Assembly: GCA_044433415.1 (NCBI GenBank)
Contig: JAWXTP010000117.1
Span: 1-9,488, forward strand
Direction: 5' to 3'
Length of the DNA: 9,488 nucleotides
Source: JAWXTP01 sp044433415
GTDB lineage: Bacteria; Bacteroidota; Bacteroidia; Bacteroidales; Rikenellaceae
Shown here in pieces: positions 1 to 7,863 of this stretch (within the stretch, counting starts at the first letter, position 1; every line of letters begins with the position of its first letter). Made by a program: the position numbers and the translations under genes. The notes beneath the pieces are model-generated. The model did not search any database, was not told the origin of the DNA, and saw only the letters and a list, made by a program, of their open reading frames with translations.

Positions 1-271
1 ATTAAAGCATAGAGCCTATAAAATCCGCTAAGTTGCTTACGCGTTTCAATTCCAATATGGTTCGATTAAAGCTCCGCCAGCGGTATAAGCTGCGCAAACT
101 CTTTACAAAGTTTCAATTCCAATATGGTTCGATTAAAGCTAAAACACTTTCAGTACTTGATACAGCAGAGATAAGTTTCAATTCCAATATGGTTCGATTA
201 AAGCCCTGCCTGCCAAGAAGAGTTCTTAACGTCCATAAGGTGTTTCAATTCCAATATGGTTCGATTAAAGC
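1..271 (-). CRISPR. CRISPR array, leader-proximal end, cut by the window edge
   Basis: Four identical 30-bp repeats lie at 43-72, 110-139, 175-204 and 242-271. Positions 1-8 are the end of a fifth repeat, so the array continues off the left edge. On the plus strand the repeat begins GTTTCAATTC and ends CGATTAAAGC. Spacers are 9-42 (34 bp), 73-109 (37), 140-174 (35) and 205-241 (37), all different. Read on the minus strand, the repeat ends in ATTGAAAC, the 8-nt crRNA 5' handle typical of type I-A and I-B systems. This, together with cas2 and an AT-rich stretch on the right, shows that transcription runs leftward from a leader to the right of 271. The spacer at 205-241 should therefore be the newest. 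The repeat has only a weak potential stem (CCA/TGG), as is common in I-B. No repeat carries a mismatch, which fits an array in use. Confidence 0.98.
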
Positions 272-618
272 CCGTTAAAAAGGCAGGTAAAGATAATTAA
301 CAATCAGTAGTTAACAAAATTATTTTCACTATTAATTCACCTATTTTGTCGTCGTTGTTTATTAGCAGTTTTTTACCAGACCTTCGACAACCACTACAAA
401 CAACTGCAATACAACAAGTTAAACAACCACCAACATTTACAACTTAACAATATTAATGATTGCAACTAGGTATTCGACAACTTTCAAAACACAAATTTAC
501 ATATCATAAGTTCATATATAAAGTTTATTTAACAAAAAACACGATTTATTTGATCTTAAATATAAGTTATTTTTCAACTTTATACCTAGAACAACCAACA
601 GCACTTTTACTATCAAGG
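272..618 (-). promoter_or_regulatory. CRISPR leader region, AT-rich and gene-free
   Basis: This 347-bp stretch lies between the stop codon of cas2 and the first repeat and holds no credible gene. In type I systems this position carries the leader, which drives array transcription and directs Cas1-Cas2 integration to the first repeat. The base composition is strongly AT-rich. The word ACAAC recurs at 387, 400, 411, 423 and 439, then again at 477 and 591. The longer word TTCGACAAC occurs twice (383-391 and 473-481). An 8-bp inverted pair, CTAGGTAT and ATACCTAG, lies at 466-473 and 582-589. No clear rho-independent terminator follows cas2, so cas transcripts may run into the leader. The exact right limit of the functional leader cannot be seen. 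Confidence 0.75.
315..322 (-). promoter_or_regulatory. Possible -7 box for the CRISPR array promoter
   Basis: The minus strand reads TAATTTTG, which fits the Bacteroidota -7 consensus TANNTTTG. It would start transcription about 35 to 40 nt before the first repeat. No convincing TTTG-type -33 box sits 19-21 nt upstream, so this is only a weak candidate. A similar word at 492-499 (minus-strand TAAATTTG) is an alternative. Confidence 0.25.
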
Positions 619-879
619 CTACAAAAAATTATCAACAGTGCCACGCTCCTCTCCTATTATCTCTTTATCTAACCAACGTTCATTCCTACTCTTAAATATT
701 ATTATACTATCACTCTCTTCCATTATTTGTTTGGCTCTTGCTTTAAGTTCCGACAATCCACCGTCACTTATCTCTCCCTCAAATACCGAATTTTGTATCC
801 AGTTTAAATAACGACGACACAATTTAAGCATCTTTCCTACTCGTTTTTCTCCTATATCATATACCAATATTATAAACAT
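619..879 (-). CDS. cas2: CRISPR-associated protein Cas2, spacer acquisition
   Basis: Cas2 is the small ferredoxin-fold dimer that bridges two Cas1 dimers in the spacer integration complex. The product has 86 residues, the normal length. It starts MFIILVYDI, with the conserved metal-site aspartate D8 at the end of the first beta strand. The block YLNWIQNSVFEGEI at 24-37 is a Cas2 hallmark, and the C-terminal KEIIGEERGTVDNFL resembles Bacteroidota I-B relatives as I know them. The gene lies 57 nt after cas1 and is the last cas gene before the leader. The ATG at 877-879 places D8 as expected, so the start is secure. In many type I systems Cas2 acts structurally and nuclease activity is not needed. 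No truncation or frameshift is seen. Confidence 0.95.
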   Translation of the reverse strand: MFIILVYDIGEKRVGKMLKLCRRYLNWIQNSVFEGEISDGGLSELKARAKQIMEESDSIIIFKSRNERWLDKEIIGEERGTVDNFL

Positions 880-936
880 ACCATCCTTTTTAATTACACA
901 ACTTTAACAGCTACTACATATACTCTAAATTTCTTA

Positions 937-1941
937 TTACCACCACATTTTAAATGGCACATATTCATTTATCCCCATTACATGTTTCACCAACTTATAG
1001 CACTCTAATTTTATTAAATGTTTATAGCTGACAGATCTACCTAAAGCTCTATGTCTGATAGTCTCCGTCAACCTATCTTCAAAGGCCTGAACAAATATTT
1101 TTTTACCTTTAGGTTTAAGAATAACTCTATTTATATTCACTTCGAAATCATTTGCTTGCAACATCTTTTTATTTAAGACCTTAAATATCACTCTATCTAC
1201 AAGTATAGGCTTAAATACCTCCGCTAAATCCAAACATAACGAATATCGTCTATCTCCTGGTGAATGCAAAAATGAAATAACAGGATTTAACTGAGTCTGA
1301 TTTATTGCCTTCAAACATTCTGTATAACACATCATATTACCAAAAGACACAAGCGCATTTACCTCATTTTTTGGAGGACGCATACTGCGACCATCCATCA
1401 CAAAATCATTCAATATCAAATCAAATCCATCATAATAACACTTTCTAATATTTCCCTCAAGTCCCATTAATTCATCTATAAGTGTAACGGAATCAAAACA
1501 TGAATGATATTCTTGAATCTTATCTATTATTGGTTTAAGTTCACGTCCTCGTTTATCATAGTATTGTAGGTTTTTTACCATATTATACACCCCTCCATCT
1601 AAGATTAACTTAGCCAACTGTAAACGAGCTTTCTTTTTATCATGAAGCCGCGCTTGAGCCATTAACACTTTACCACTTAAAAGCATTTCTCGTGGTTGAA
1701 AAGAACCTGTATAGTTTTCATAATAATCAAAAAAGTGCATTGATATATGCTCTTGACCCAAAAAATTGTACAATGCAGAATTTGCATCTATCGAACCAAA
1801 TGCGTAAATTTCAGACACACTCTCTATTGGTATAAATCTCGGTTTAGACTCTTCTCCATCCTCTGTTATTGCGGTAAATTTTAATGTGTTATCTCTTCTT
1901 GACAAACGCCCAGAACTAAACAAATAATAACTTTTCTTCAT
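937..1941 (-). CDS. cas1: CRISPR-associated endonuclease/integrase Cas1
   Basis: Cas1 is the metal-dependent integrase that joins the prespacer to the leader-proximal repeat. The frame is open from an ATG at 1960-1962, but I choose the ATG at 1939-1941. It gives the family-like beginning MKKSYYLFSSGRLSRRDNTL and 334 residues; the seven upstream residues (MKINICI) look like leader sequence. In the 334-residue numbering the likely metal ligands are E162 (GLEGN), H226 (FLHSP), D238 and E241 (LDLAEVFKP). The N-terminal part is beta-rich and the C-terminal part helical, as in Cas1. The gene sits 91 nt after cas4 and 57 nt before cas2, the usual adaptation trio. The C-terminus ends in two tryptophans. 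The protein appears full length and catalytically intact. The start choice is inference; identity is not in doubt. Confidence 0.97.
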   Translation of the reverse strand: MKKSYYLFSSGRLSRRDNTLKFTAITEDGEESKPRFIPIESVSEIYAFGSIDANSALYNFLGQEHISMHFFDYYENYTGSFQPREMLLSGKVLMAQARLHDKKKARLQLAKLILDGGVYNMVKNLQYYDKRGRELKPIIDKIQEYHSCFDSVTLIDELMGLEGNIRKCYYDGFDLILNDFVMDGRSMRPPKNEVNALVSFGNMMCYTECLKAINQTQLNPVISFLHSPGDRRYSLCLDLAEVFKPILVDRVIFKVLNKKMLQANDFEVNINRVILKPKGKKIFVQAFEDRLTETIRHRALGRSVSYKHLIKLECYKLVKHVMGINEYVPFKMWW

Positions 1942-2032
1942 AATACATATATTTATCTTCAATGAATTAACTGACCTTGAAAAAGGCTAATAAATAGTTT
2001 TGAATCTTTAGAGTTTTTTCATGAACGACCAA

Positions 2033-2533
2033 TCACTCCACACAGTAACAAAAATCGTAATAAGAGCACTTTTTACATTGTGCCTTACCAGTTACATTAG
2101 GACAATTACCCATTACAACTTTGTTAATCTCCTCTATAATAGTATTAATCTTTGCCTTGTCTAGATCAGAAAGTGACACTTCTTCTCTTTTTCTCTCTTT
2201 AGGATATTCCAAAATCCCTGTCACACCCTCTACACCTGCTTTATCTAATATGTAAATATAATATTTAAGTTGCCAAATATGAGCATTAGTCTCTTTGCTA
2301 CTCTTTTTAATCTCATGAATTACCCTATTTGTTTTATCATAAAAATCTATTTTAATGCCATCTAGCTCTAACTCTCTATACTTATCACTCCTTTGCAAAT
2401 AACTATTTTCATGTATAACATTACCTTGATGTACTAAATCACTAGTATGTTCCATTGTAATACCATTACTCATAAGCCATAGTTTACGTTTACATATTAC
2501 AAAATAGTTAATGTGTGTTCCTGTTATATTCAT
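2033..2533 (-). CDS. cas4: Cas4 exonuclease, Fe-S protein for prespacer processing
   Basis: Cas4 is a RecB-like nuclease with an iron-sulfur cluster. It trims prespacers and helps choose PAM and orientation together with Cas1-Cas2. The product has 166 residues, the compact I-B form. Likely nuclease residues are H41 (GNVIHE), D63 (KIDFYD), E74 and K76 (HEIKKS) and Q88/Y92 (QLKYY). Likely cluster cysteines are C14 (ICKRKLWL), C153, C156 and C162 (CKKCSYYDFC); C144 and C164 are extra. The start MNITGTHINYF is typical of Cas4 from Bacteroidota, and the ATG at 2531-2533 needs no revision. The gap to cas7 is 94 nt and holds a hairpin, so expression may differ from the interference genes. The gap to cas1 is 91 nt when the internal cas1 start is used. 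Confidence 0.96.
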   Translation of the reverse strand: MNITGTHINYFVICKRKLWLMSNGITMEHTSDLVHQGNVIHENSYLQRSDKYRELELDGIKIDFYDKTNRVIHEIKKSSKETNAHIWQLKYYIYILDKAGVEGVTGILEYPKERKREEVSLSDLDKAKINTIIEEINKVVMGNCPNVTGKAQCKKCSYYDFCYCVE

Positions 2534-2550
2534 GTAATTTAGATATATTA

Positions 2551-2588
2551 AGGAAGGAGCTAAAAGTTCCCTAAAAATACTCCCTCCT
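2551..2588 (-). promoter_or_regulatory. Hairpin in the cas7-cas4 gap, possible attenuator or processing site
   Basis: On the minus strand AGGAGGGAG (2588-2580) can pair with CTCCTTCCT (2559-2551), giving nine pairs with one G-U and a 20-nt loop. It is the strongest hairpin I noticed between the cas genes. No U-run follows, so it is not a standard rho-independent terminator. It could reduce read-through into cas4-cas1-cas2 or stabilise the 3' end of the interference mRNA. The AGGAGG-like word is about 50 nt from the cas4 ATG, too far to be a ribosome binding site. Confidence 0.45.
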
Positions 2589-2627
2589 ATTAATAAAATT
2601 AAATACCAGTTTAGAATAATTTAAACC

Positions 2628-3698
2628 TTAGAACAATTTAGCAGACAATTGATCTTCATAATCAAACTCCTGCAAAAGGGAAATCAGGTGTGCTGTAGCA
2701 TTGTCTAGCGCGTCAACACTTTCACTTCTTGTTCTTATAGAACCACCAGCAGCAAGAGTTATAAATGTATCAACACCTGCCATATTTTCTTCAATAATTG
2801 GTTCGACTTTGTCTTCTTCATCCTCTTTTAATTTAGCTCGAATAGAACCTGCTATTTTATTAGCATTATCAGAAATAGTGACTGCTAAAGTCTCCATAAG
2901 TGAAAATGTGCGTGATTGATTTGAAGTTATATTCCAGTTTATTATAGATGATGCTAATGCTTGAATTAAATCATTACGCATAACTTTAGGTGCAAGGAGC
3001 GATTTACCAAACACGGTATCTATTTCTTTCCAACCCTTATCTCTAAGAGTTTGTTCCACCTCAACAGATATCTCGGGTTCTAGTTTACTTAATGACACGG
3101 TAAAAAGACGACGTAAATCAATAGCAATATCTTGAACAAAAAGACCTGTAGCACGGCTATTATTAGGAATCCACTTTCTACTAAGACTTCTATCTTTACC
3201 TTGTAAAAGATCTGATATTTGGTCTTCAGTAAGGACATTACCTTTTTCATTTCTTACGATTACCTCGTTATTAAATCTATCACTACGATCAAATGATGCA
3301 TTCTCAGTAGTCACACCTGCTAATAATGGATGTAATCCACGCATTGCTGAAATAGAAATAGGACTTCGTCTCTTCAACGTCCTACTTGTACCACCTTTAG
3401 TTGCTTTCATCCATCCACCAATAAGCTGATCCGCATAAATAGGATTGCAAGTAGCATACACTTCTCCCTCACCTATTTCACCTTTTTTTGTTACTTCAAA
3501 TACAAAAGTTGTAGGTGACGGTATTTGGTTAAGATTGTTTGAAAGAGCATCTAAAATAGAGCGTTTTACTTGTTGACCACTAGAGTAAGGTACTCTTCTG
3601 TATGAAAATTGAGGATCAATATAATATTTTTGACCATCTGCTACACAAAAAACTGTGTGCTCTGCTTTTTTAAGCGTGCGGATATAAATTGTATTCAT
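2628..3698 (-). CDS. cas7: Cas7, crRNA-binding backbone subunit of Cascade (DevR/Csp1-like)
   Basis: Cas7 forms the helical filament along the spacer part of the crRNA. The product has 356 residues, the normal range. The N-terminus has a beta strand (NTIYIRTL) and then FSYRRVPYSSGQQVKRSILD at 31-50, which matches the basic SSGQ/K-R segment of the Cas7/Cst2/DevR family. RRSPISISAMRGLHPLL at 110-126 and the glycine-alanine segment TLAAGGSIRTRSES at 313-326 also look like this family. An acidic linker (KEDEEDKVEPIIEE) lies at 291-304. The gene is 29 nt after cas8 and is the last gene of the interference block. From memory the PGING subtype marker Csp1 belongs to this family; I cannot verify this here. 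Identity as Cas7 rests on these segments and on position. No defect is seen. Confidence 0.85.
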   Translation of the reverse strand: MNTIYIRTLKKAEHTVFCVADGQKYYIDPQFSYRRVPYSSGQQVKRSILDALSNNLNQIPSPTTFVFEVTKKGEIGEGEVYATCNPIYADQLIGGWMKATKGGTSRTLKRRSPISISAMRGLHPLLAGVTTENASFDRSDRFNNEVIVRNEKGNVLTEDQISDLLQGKDRSLSRKWIPNNSRATGLFVQDIAIDLRRLFTVSLSKLEPEISVEVEQTLRDKGWKEIDTVFGKSLLAPKVMRNDLIQALASSIINWNITSNQSRTFSLMETLAVTISDNANKIAGSIRAKLKEDEEDKVEPIIEENMAGVDTFITLAAGGSIRTRSESVDALDNATAHLISLLQEFDYEDQLSAKLF

Positions 3699-3727
3699 AG
3701 TATATTTTTTTAATTATTAATAATAGC

Positions 3728-4177
3728 TTATTCATCAATATATGAGAAGTCAAATTTAAGCAAGACAACAAAATATCCAAAATCCTCATTATTCATAAGA
3801 TACACTCTATCTCTTAATTGCTTAAACTGTTCAATAATGGACTTTTCGACACCATCCGACCTTAAATCTTCTACAACTTTAGTAAGTGCATCTAAAAAAA
3901 CCTTTTTTGATTTTGTACCCAAAATATCATTTTTAATAAGATTAATGCGATCTGTCTTTTTTGCATTATTTCTATAACTGTGAAGTGCTCCTGCTATCTC
4001 CAAGCTATACTCTAACGATTCTTCTTTGTTTTTTGTAATCATAGCTAATAACCACGTTTTATAAGTTCTGTAAGTAATTGTTTCTAATTCTATTTTTTGC
4101 TTTGTACCATCATCATCTGATTTACCTGGCTTAGTAAATTTTAAGCTTTTCTCGTTACCATAATATTTATTTAACAT
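3728..4177 (-). other. Possible internally initiated small subunit (Cas11-like) within cas8
   Basis: No separate cas11 gene is present. In several I-B, I-C and I-D systems the small subunit is translated from an internal start in the 3' part of the large-subunit gene. Here an in-frame ATG at 4175-4177 (M307 of Cas8), preceded by the A-rich sequence GAACCTAAA, would give 149 residues covering the linker and helical C-terminal domain. A second in-frame ATG at 4040-4042 (M352) would give 104 residues. With no Shine-Dalgarno use, sequence alone cannot decide; this is inference from other systems. Confidence 0.3.
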
Positions 4178-5095
4178 TTTAGGTTCAAGAGCCTTTAATC
4201 CAAAAGAGCCTAATTCACATGCTCGCACTATATGAACACCAAATAACTCTTCATAAACTTTAGCATTATTTATCACTTCTGATTCTCCAAAAAGTCGTCT
4301 GTAAAATGAGAATATATTGCGTGCTTTGGTTAAGAGAAAAGGGAAAAAACCTAAAGTTTTATTCATTTGTCCTAGAGAATAAATATAGCCTATAATAGAG
4401 TCATCATTACTTTTTCTCGATATGTTAAAATAAACTTTACTCCATAAAACAGTTTTTACCTCTATAACCTTAGTATCTACCTTGAATATATCAAAATTGT
4501 TTAAAGTATTAAAATCAAAATCTTCCGTATAATATCTACTATACATAAAATTTAACCACTGCCCATTCCAAGTTGTTATCTGATTTGGACGCAATAAATC
4601 TAAGGTTCTGTCATTTAACAAATCCCTATACACTTGCCATCCAATATATGTGTCATGCAATATTTGTTCATTATTAAATAGTAATGCATAGCCACCTGAA
4701 ACTCCCAAACTCAAACCCCCACCTATCCAAGATAGGTAAACATCTTCTTCGCTAGTTGAAATATCAATATCAGTTACCTGCCCCGAAGTTGTTGCAAATT
4801 CTTTTAAATCAGATGCTGCAAATCCAATAGCTATACTAGCATCCTTTTCTCCGCTAGACACTTTTTCATGAAAGTCTGTTAATTTTTCATGCCGCTCAAT
4901 TGAGGTTAACTTTTCCACTTTTTGCCCCGTTTTCATTTGAACAAATGGTGAATTTGTTGCCCATTGCATATACTTTGAATTGTTAAAAAACAACTCAAAA
5001 TACTCCTTCTCAAAAAAATCTTTTGCACTATACTCCTTGTTATATCTTTGGTTATAACCCTTAAGAAAGGTACGACCTATTGTTACTGTATACAT
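3728..5095 (-). CDS. cas8: Cas8-type large subunit of the I-B Cascade
   Basis: This 455-residue protein has no motif that names it by itself. It is called Cas8 because it is the only unassigned gene in an otherwise complete type I-B set and lies between cas3 and cas7. Cas8 reads the PAM and helps to recruit Cas3. There is a glycine-rich stretch (SWIGGGLSLGVSGGYALLF, 122-140), a basic segment TKARNIFSFYRRLFG (256-270), a charged linker TKPGKSDDDGTKQK (321-334) and then a mostly helical C-terminal part. The only cysteine is C293, so the zinc-binding site of many Cas8b proteins is absent. The length is below most Cas8b proteins. From memory it corresponds to the PGING-specific Csp2-like protein, which is unverified. 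The C-terminal helical part could act as, or be separately made as, the small subunit. The gene starts 15 nt after cas3. Confidence 0.72.
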   Translation of the reverse strand: MYTVTIGRTFLKGYNQRYNKEYSAKDFFEKEYFELFFNNSKYMQWATNSPFVQMKTGQKVEKLTSIERHEKLTDFHEKVSSGEKDASIAIGFAASDLKEFATTSGQVTDIDISTSEEDVYLSWIGGGLSLGVSGGYALLFNNEQILHDTYIGWQVYRDLLNDRTLDLLRPNQITTWNGQWLNFMYSRYYTEDFDFNTLNNFDIFKVDTKVIEVKTVLWSKVYFNISRKSNDDSIIGYIYSLGQMNKTLGFFPFLLTKARNIFSFYRRLFGESEVINNAKVYEELFGVHIVRACELGSFGLKALEPKMLNKYYGNEKSLKFTKPGKSDDDGTKQKIELETITYRTYKTWLLAMITKNKEESLEYSLEIAGALHSYRNNAKKTDRINLIKNDILGTKSKKVFLDALTKVVEDLRSDGVEKSIIEQFKQLRDRVYLMNNEDFGYFVVLLKFDFSYIDE

Positions 5096-5110
5096 ATTTT
5101 TTCATTTTAA

Positions 5111-7255
5111 TCATAAAAACTCACAACTTCTAAAATTTTCTTGCTTAACTAAACTCTGCCTCAATCCTAATTCACAACTATAAGATTTATCAGGAATTAC
5201 AAATGGATGTGTTCCACAATCTAATTGATTACAGTCTTTAACAACCCAATATTTAACAGATATTTCCATCTTAGCACGTTCCTCTGGCAAACTTACAATG
5301 TATGTCTCCTCGTCACTTTCACAAATACAGCTTACAGAGTCAATGTCTAACATATCGACAAGTAATGATTTTGAATAGTGGCATAAAGGAGATATTGACC
5401 AACCTTTATCACTCTTATATATAGAATGCGTTTCAATCGATACCATATCAATATCACTATAAACAGTGTCGATCATACTCTGCAGATCCTTTTCATGTAA
5501 TACCTTTCCATCTGGAATAATATTATAACTTGCAGTTACAATGTCAAAATCATAAGGTAATACACTCTTTTCGTCATCAGGCGGTGCAATAATGTATATA
5601 GGTTTAAATTTACCTATAGTTTCACAACTCCGTTTTCTATTAATTCGCCCGAAACGTTGAATCATTGAGTCAAGAGGTGCAGCCGAAGTTATCATAATAT
5701 CAAAACTGATATCTAGACTTACTTCAACCACTTGAGTAGATACGACTATACAACTTCCACTCATTCTATTCATGTTATTTATTAAATCTTTTTCCTTATT
5801 AAATCTATCTCCACGTTTAAATTTACTGTGTAGCAGAAGTTTTGGCGTAGTAGGAAATAATTGATCAAGTTCAATATAACGTTCTATTGACTCCTCTACC
5901 CTATTAACTACAACTAACACCTTTTCTCCTTTATCTACTGCCTCATCTATTATTGACAAAGAATCAACCCATGTGTTTAATTTATGAACTACATGTCTAT
6001 CAAATGCACATTGCTCCTCGGAAGATAGCACCACTTTAAGTACTTTTTTGCTACCTAATATGTTAATAATATTATCTTGCAGAACTGTAGGTATAGTAGC
6101 ACTTCCAATATGCACATTACAACCAAGTGATGATAACACCTCAATAAGTTTAAGAACTATTCCTTGAGAACTCTTTGAGTAAGTATGTACCTCATCTAAT
6201 ATAATATCACACCCCATTACGTCAGCAATTATAGATTCGTAACCTAAACTTCCAAAGGCAATAGCAGCCAATTGATATGGTGTTAAGATTTTTACGCTAC
6301 TTCCGACTAAATCCTGCATTACTTTTTCAGAAACACTGGTGCCGTTTGATATTATTTTTGATGCTGCATGCAATATCCGAATATCTAAATTTGGATTATC
6401 ACAAGCTAAGTCACCTTTCACACGCTCATACATTGCATTAATTGAAGCCTGAAAAGGCAAAGTATAAAAAACCCTACCTTTACATCGTCGAAACAAATAA
6501 TCGGTCTTACCTGCTCCTGTTGGCGCTATAACTAAAGTGTGTGTACATTCTGATTTAACATCTAATAACGATAATGGGTACAAAGTATTTGAACGATTAT
6601 AGAAATCAAGAATAGGTTTTTTAAATATATTATCAATAAAAAGGTCATATTCACCTGCCATAGCTGATGCAAAATAATCTGCTGACATAAGAACTGCTCG
6701 CCAAAGAGAATATCTGCGTTCTGATAAAACACTATCACAATAATCTACCGCAATATAAAAATTATCACGTGCCTCATTCTTTGAAATATCACGAGTTATT
6801 ACTCCGAAAGATGAGAGTAGTACTAACGCCGAAGCCGACCACTCATTCCAATCTTTTAAATGTGTTTCTAGCAATTTTTCTTCATCACTATTCTCTAAAA
6901 GATCAAGAATTCCTCTTCCTTTCGAATCGTTTATAATAGACTTATGATGAGCTACTACCATCTCTATTAGCTGTCCATGAATATCTGTATCAAACAAAGA
7001 CAAAAAGAATAGTGATGCAAGTTCATGACGAAAAACCTCATGGGATGTTGCCTTATTTGCTTTTAATCTTTTTTGAAAAATAGGGTTCACTTTACCTATA
7101 TCGTGCAATACAGCACCGTAAAAGGCGATCTGCGTATCTAGACCAATAGACGATGCAATCTTTACAGCCATTTTACTAACAGCAAACAAATGCTCATATA
7201 GCGAACTGTTATTTTCAGTCGATTTAGCTTTTATTTCAGGAAGAATTATCTCCAT
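5111..7255 (-). CDS. cas3: Cas3 HD nuclease-helicase, target degradation
   Basis: Cas3 is recruited by Cascade to the displaced DNA strand, nicks it and unwinds and degrades it. The 714-residue product is one complete polypeptide. The N-terminal HD nuclease has H22, the pair H51-D52 (VLHDIGK), H103-H104 (VAHHKS) and D193 (SADYFAS) as likely metal ligands. The helicase part has Walker A APTGAGKT (244-251), motif II DEVH (354-357), motif III SAT (385-387), VVSTQVVEVSLD (504-515) and arginine-finger motif VI QRFGRINR (533-540). The last 160 residues are the accessory C-terminal domain. All key residues are present, so it should be active. It lies 21 nt after cas5 and 15 nt before cas8. This early position in the operon differs from canonical I-B, where cas3 follows cas5 just before cas4. 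Confidence 0.97.
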   Translation of the reverse strand: MEIILPEIKAKSTENNSSLYEHLFAVSKMAVKIASSIGLDTQIAFYGAVLHDIGKVNPIFQKRLKANKATSHEVFRHELASLFFLSLFDTDIHGQLIEMVVAHHKSIINDSKGRGILDLLENSDEEKLLETHLKDWNEWSASALVLLSSFGVITRDISKNEARDNFYIAVDYCDSVLSERRYSLWRAVLMSADYFASAMAGEYDLFIDNIFKKPILDFYNRSNTLYPLSLLDVKSECTHTLVIAPTGAGKTDYLFRRCKGRVFYTLPFQASINAMYERVKGDLACDNPNLDIRILHAASKIISNGTSVSEKVMQDLVGSSVKILTPYQLAAIAFGSLGYESIIADVMGCDIILDEVHTYSKSSQGIVLKLIEVLSSLGCNVHIGSATIPTVLQDNIINILGSKKVLKVVLSSEEQCAFDRHVVHKLNTWVDSLSIIDEAVDKGEKVLVVVNRVEESIERYIELDQLFPTTPKLLLHSKFKRGDRFNKEKDLINNMNRMSGSCIVVSTQVVEVSLDISFDIMITSAAPLDSMIQRFGRINRKRSCETIGKFKPIYIIAPPDDEKSVLPYDFDIVTASYNIIPDGKVLHEKDLQSMIDTVYSDIDMVSIETHSIYKSDKGWSISPLCHYSKSLLVDMLDIDSVSCICESDEETYIVSLPEERAKMEISVKYWVVKDCNQLDCGTHPFVIPDKSYSCELGLRQSLVKQENFRSCEFL

Positions 7256-7276
7256 AATTCACATTTTAGAAGGTCC

Positions 7277-7855
7277 CTATACTATTCGTATATATCCATA
7301 CATTGGTTCTCCTTTATTAAATCGATTATAACCAACAATAAAAGATTCTTCATTTCTCTCAAATACTAGTTCATAACCAGCAAAAAACTCTTCATTTGAA
7401 TTAAATTCTTCACTACTAACAGCAATAATATCTCCTTCTGGGTAAAGAATATCTTCATTTCTGCAAAGACAAATATGTTGTACCGATGCTCTTTGTGCCA
7501 ATTCTTGTTCTCTAAAAGCAAGCCACAAAGTAGGTTCAATTAATACTCCTCTTTTAAGTATTGAGTTCGAACGATAAAATTCAATATTTTTGGTCCCTTT
7601 TACTTTAGCTTTGTTCCATCCTCTTGTCTGCACCTGCTCTTGACTAGTTGTTACTGCTTTATAGTTTAGTCTATGACCTACAATATTTTCAATCTCTCCT
7701 TTGTCATTTATTAATAGTTCAGGAAATAATTTACGCTCTATTCCTGTAACTATCGATGGCGTTAGAAACTGCTGACTCAATATATCGCTATCTCTTACCG
7801 CACTCCATGGTTTGATAAAACCGAAAGTGCCCCTATATTTAACTAAATAAACCAT
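7277..7855 (-). CDS. cas5: Cas5, crRNA 5'-handle-binding Cascade subunit
   Basis: Cas5 caps the 5' handle of the crRNA and links it to Cas8. The product has 192 residues, on the short side for Cas5. The first strand (VYLVKYRGTFGFIKPWSAVRD, first 21 residues after M1) and FLTPSIVTGIERKLFPELL (30-48) match the Cas5 pattern of a ferredoxin-like N-terminus followed by TPS-x-V-x-GI. The C-terminal part is beta-rich and ends GYIRIV. The gene starts 8 nt after cas6 and is followed by cas3 after 21 nt, so it is translated from the same message. The TFLTPS-type segment is shared by Cas5 proteins of several subtypes, so identity is good but the subtype (PGING Cas5p-like) is inferred from context. No defect is visible. 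Confidence 0.87.
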   Translation of the reverse strand: MVYLVKYRGTFGFIKPWSAVRDSDILSQQFLTPSIVTGIERKLFPELLINDKGEIENIVGHRLNYKAVTTSQEQVQTRGWNKAKVKGTKNIEFYRSNSILKRGVLIEPTLWLAFREQELAQRASVQHICLCRNEDILYPEGDIIAVSSEEFNSNEEFFAGYELVFERNEESFIVGYNRFNKGEPMYGYIRIV

Positions 7856-7863
7856 AATTATAT

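Noticed and set aside
33..278. Open frame on the plus strand through the CRISPR array, with repeated SNMVRLK-like peptides
   Set aside because: The repeats of the peptide are simply the translated CRISPR repeats; the frame stays open because repeats lack stops. It is not a gene.
460..672. 70-residue open frame on the plus strand in the leader
   Set aside because: It overlaps the 3' end of cas2 in antisense, is of very biased AT-rich composition and resembles no family.
1975..1986. CCTT-gaaa-AAGG hairpin between cas4 and cas1
   Set aside because: Four base pairs are too few to support a terminator or regulator.
2701..2919. 72-residue open frame antisense to cas7
   Set aside because: It is a shadow of the cas7 reading frame, with no independent support.
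5430..5437. GTTTCAAT repeat-like word inside cas3
   Set aside because: An 8-bp match alone inside a coding gene is expected by chance.
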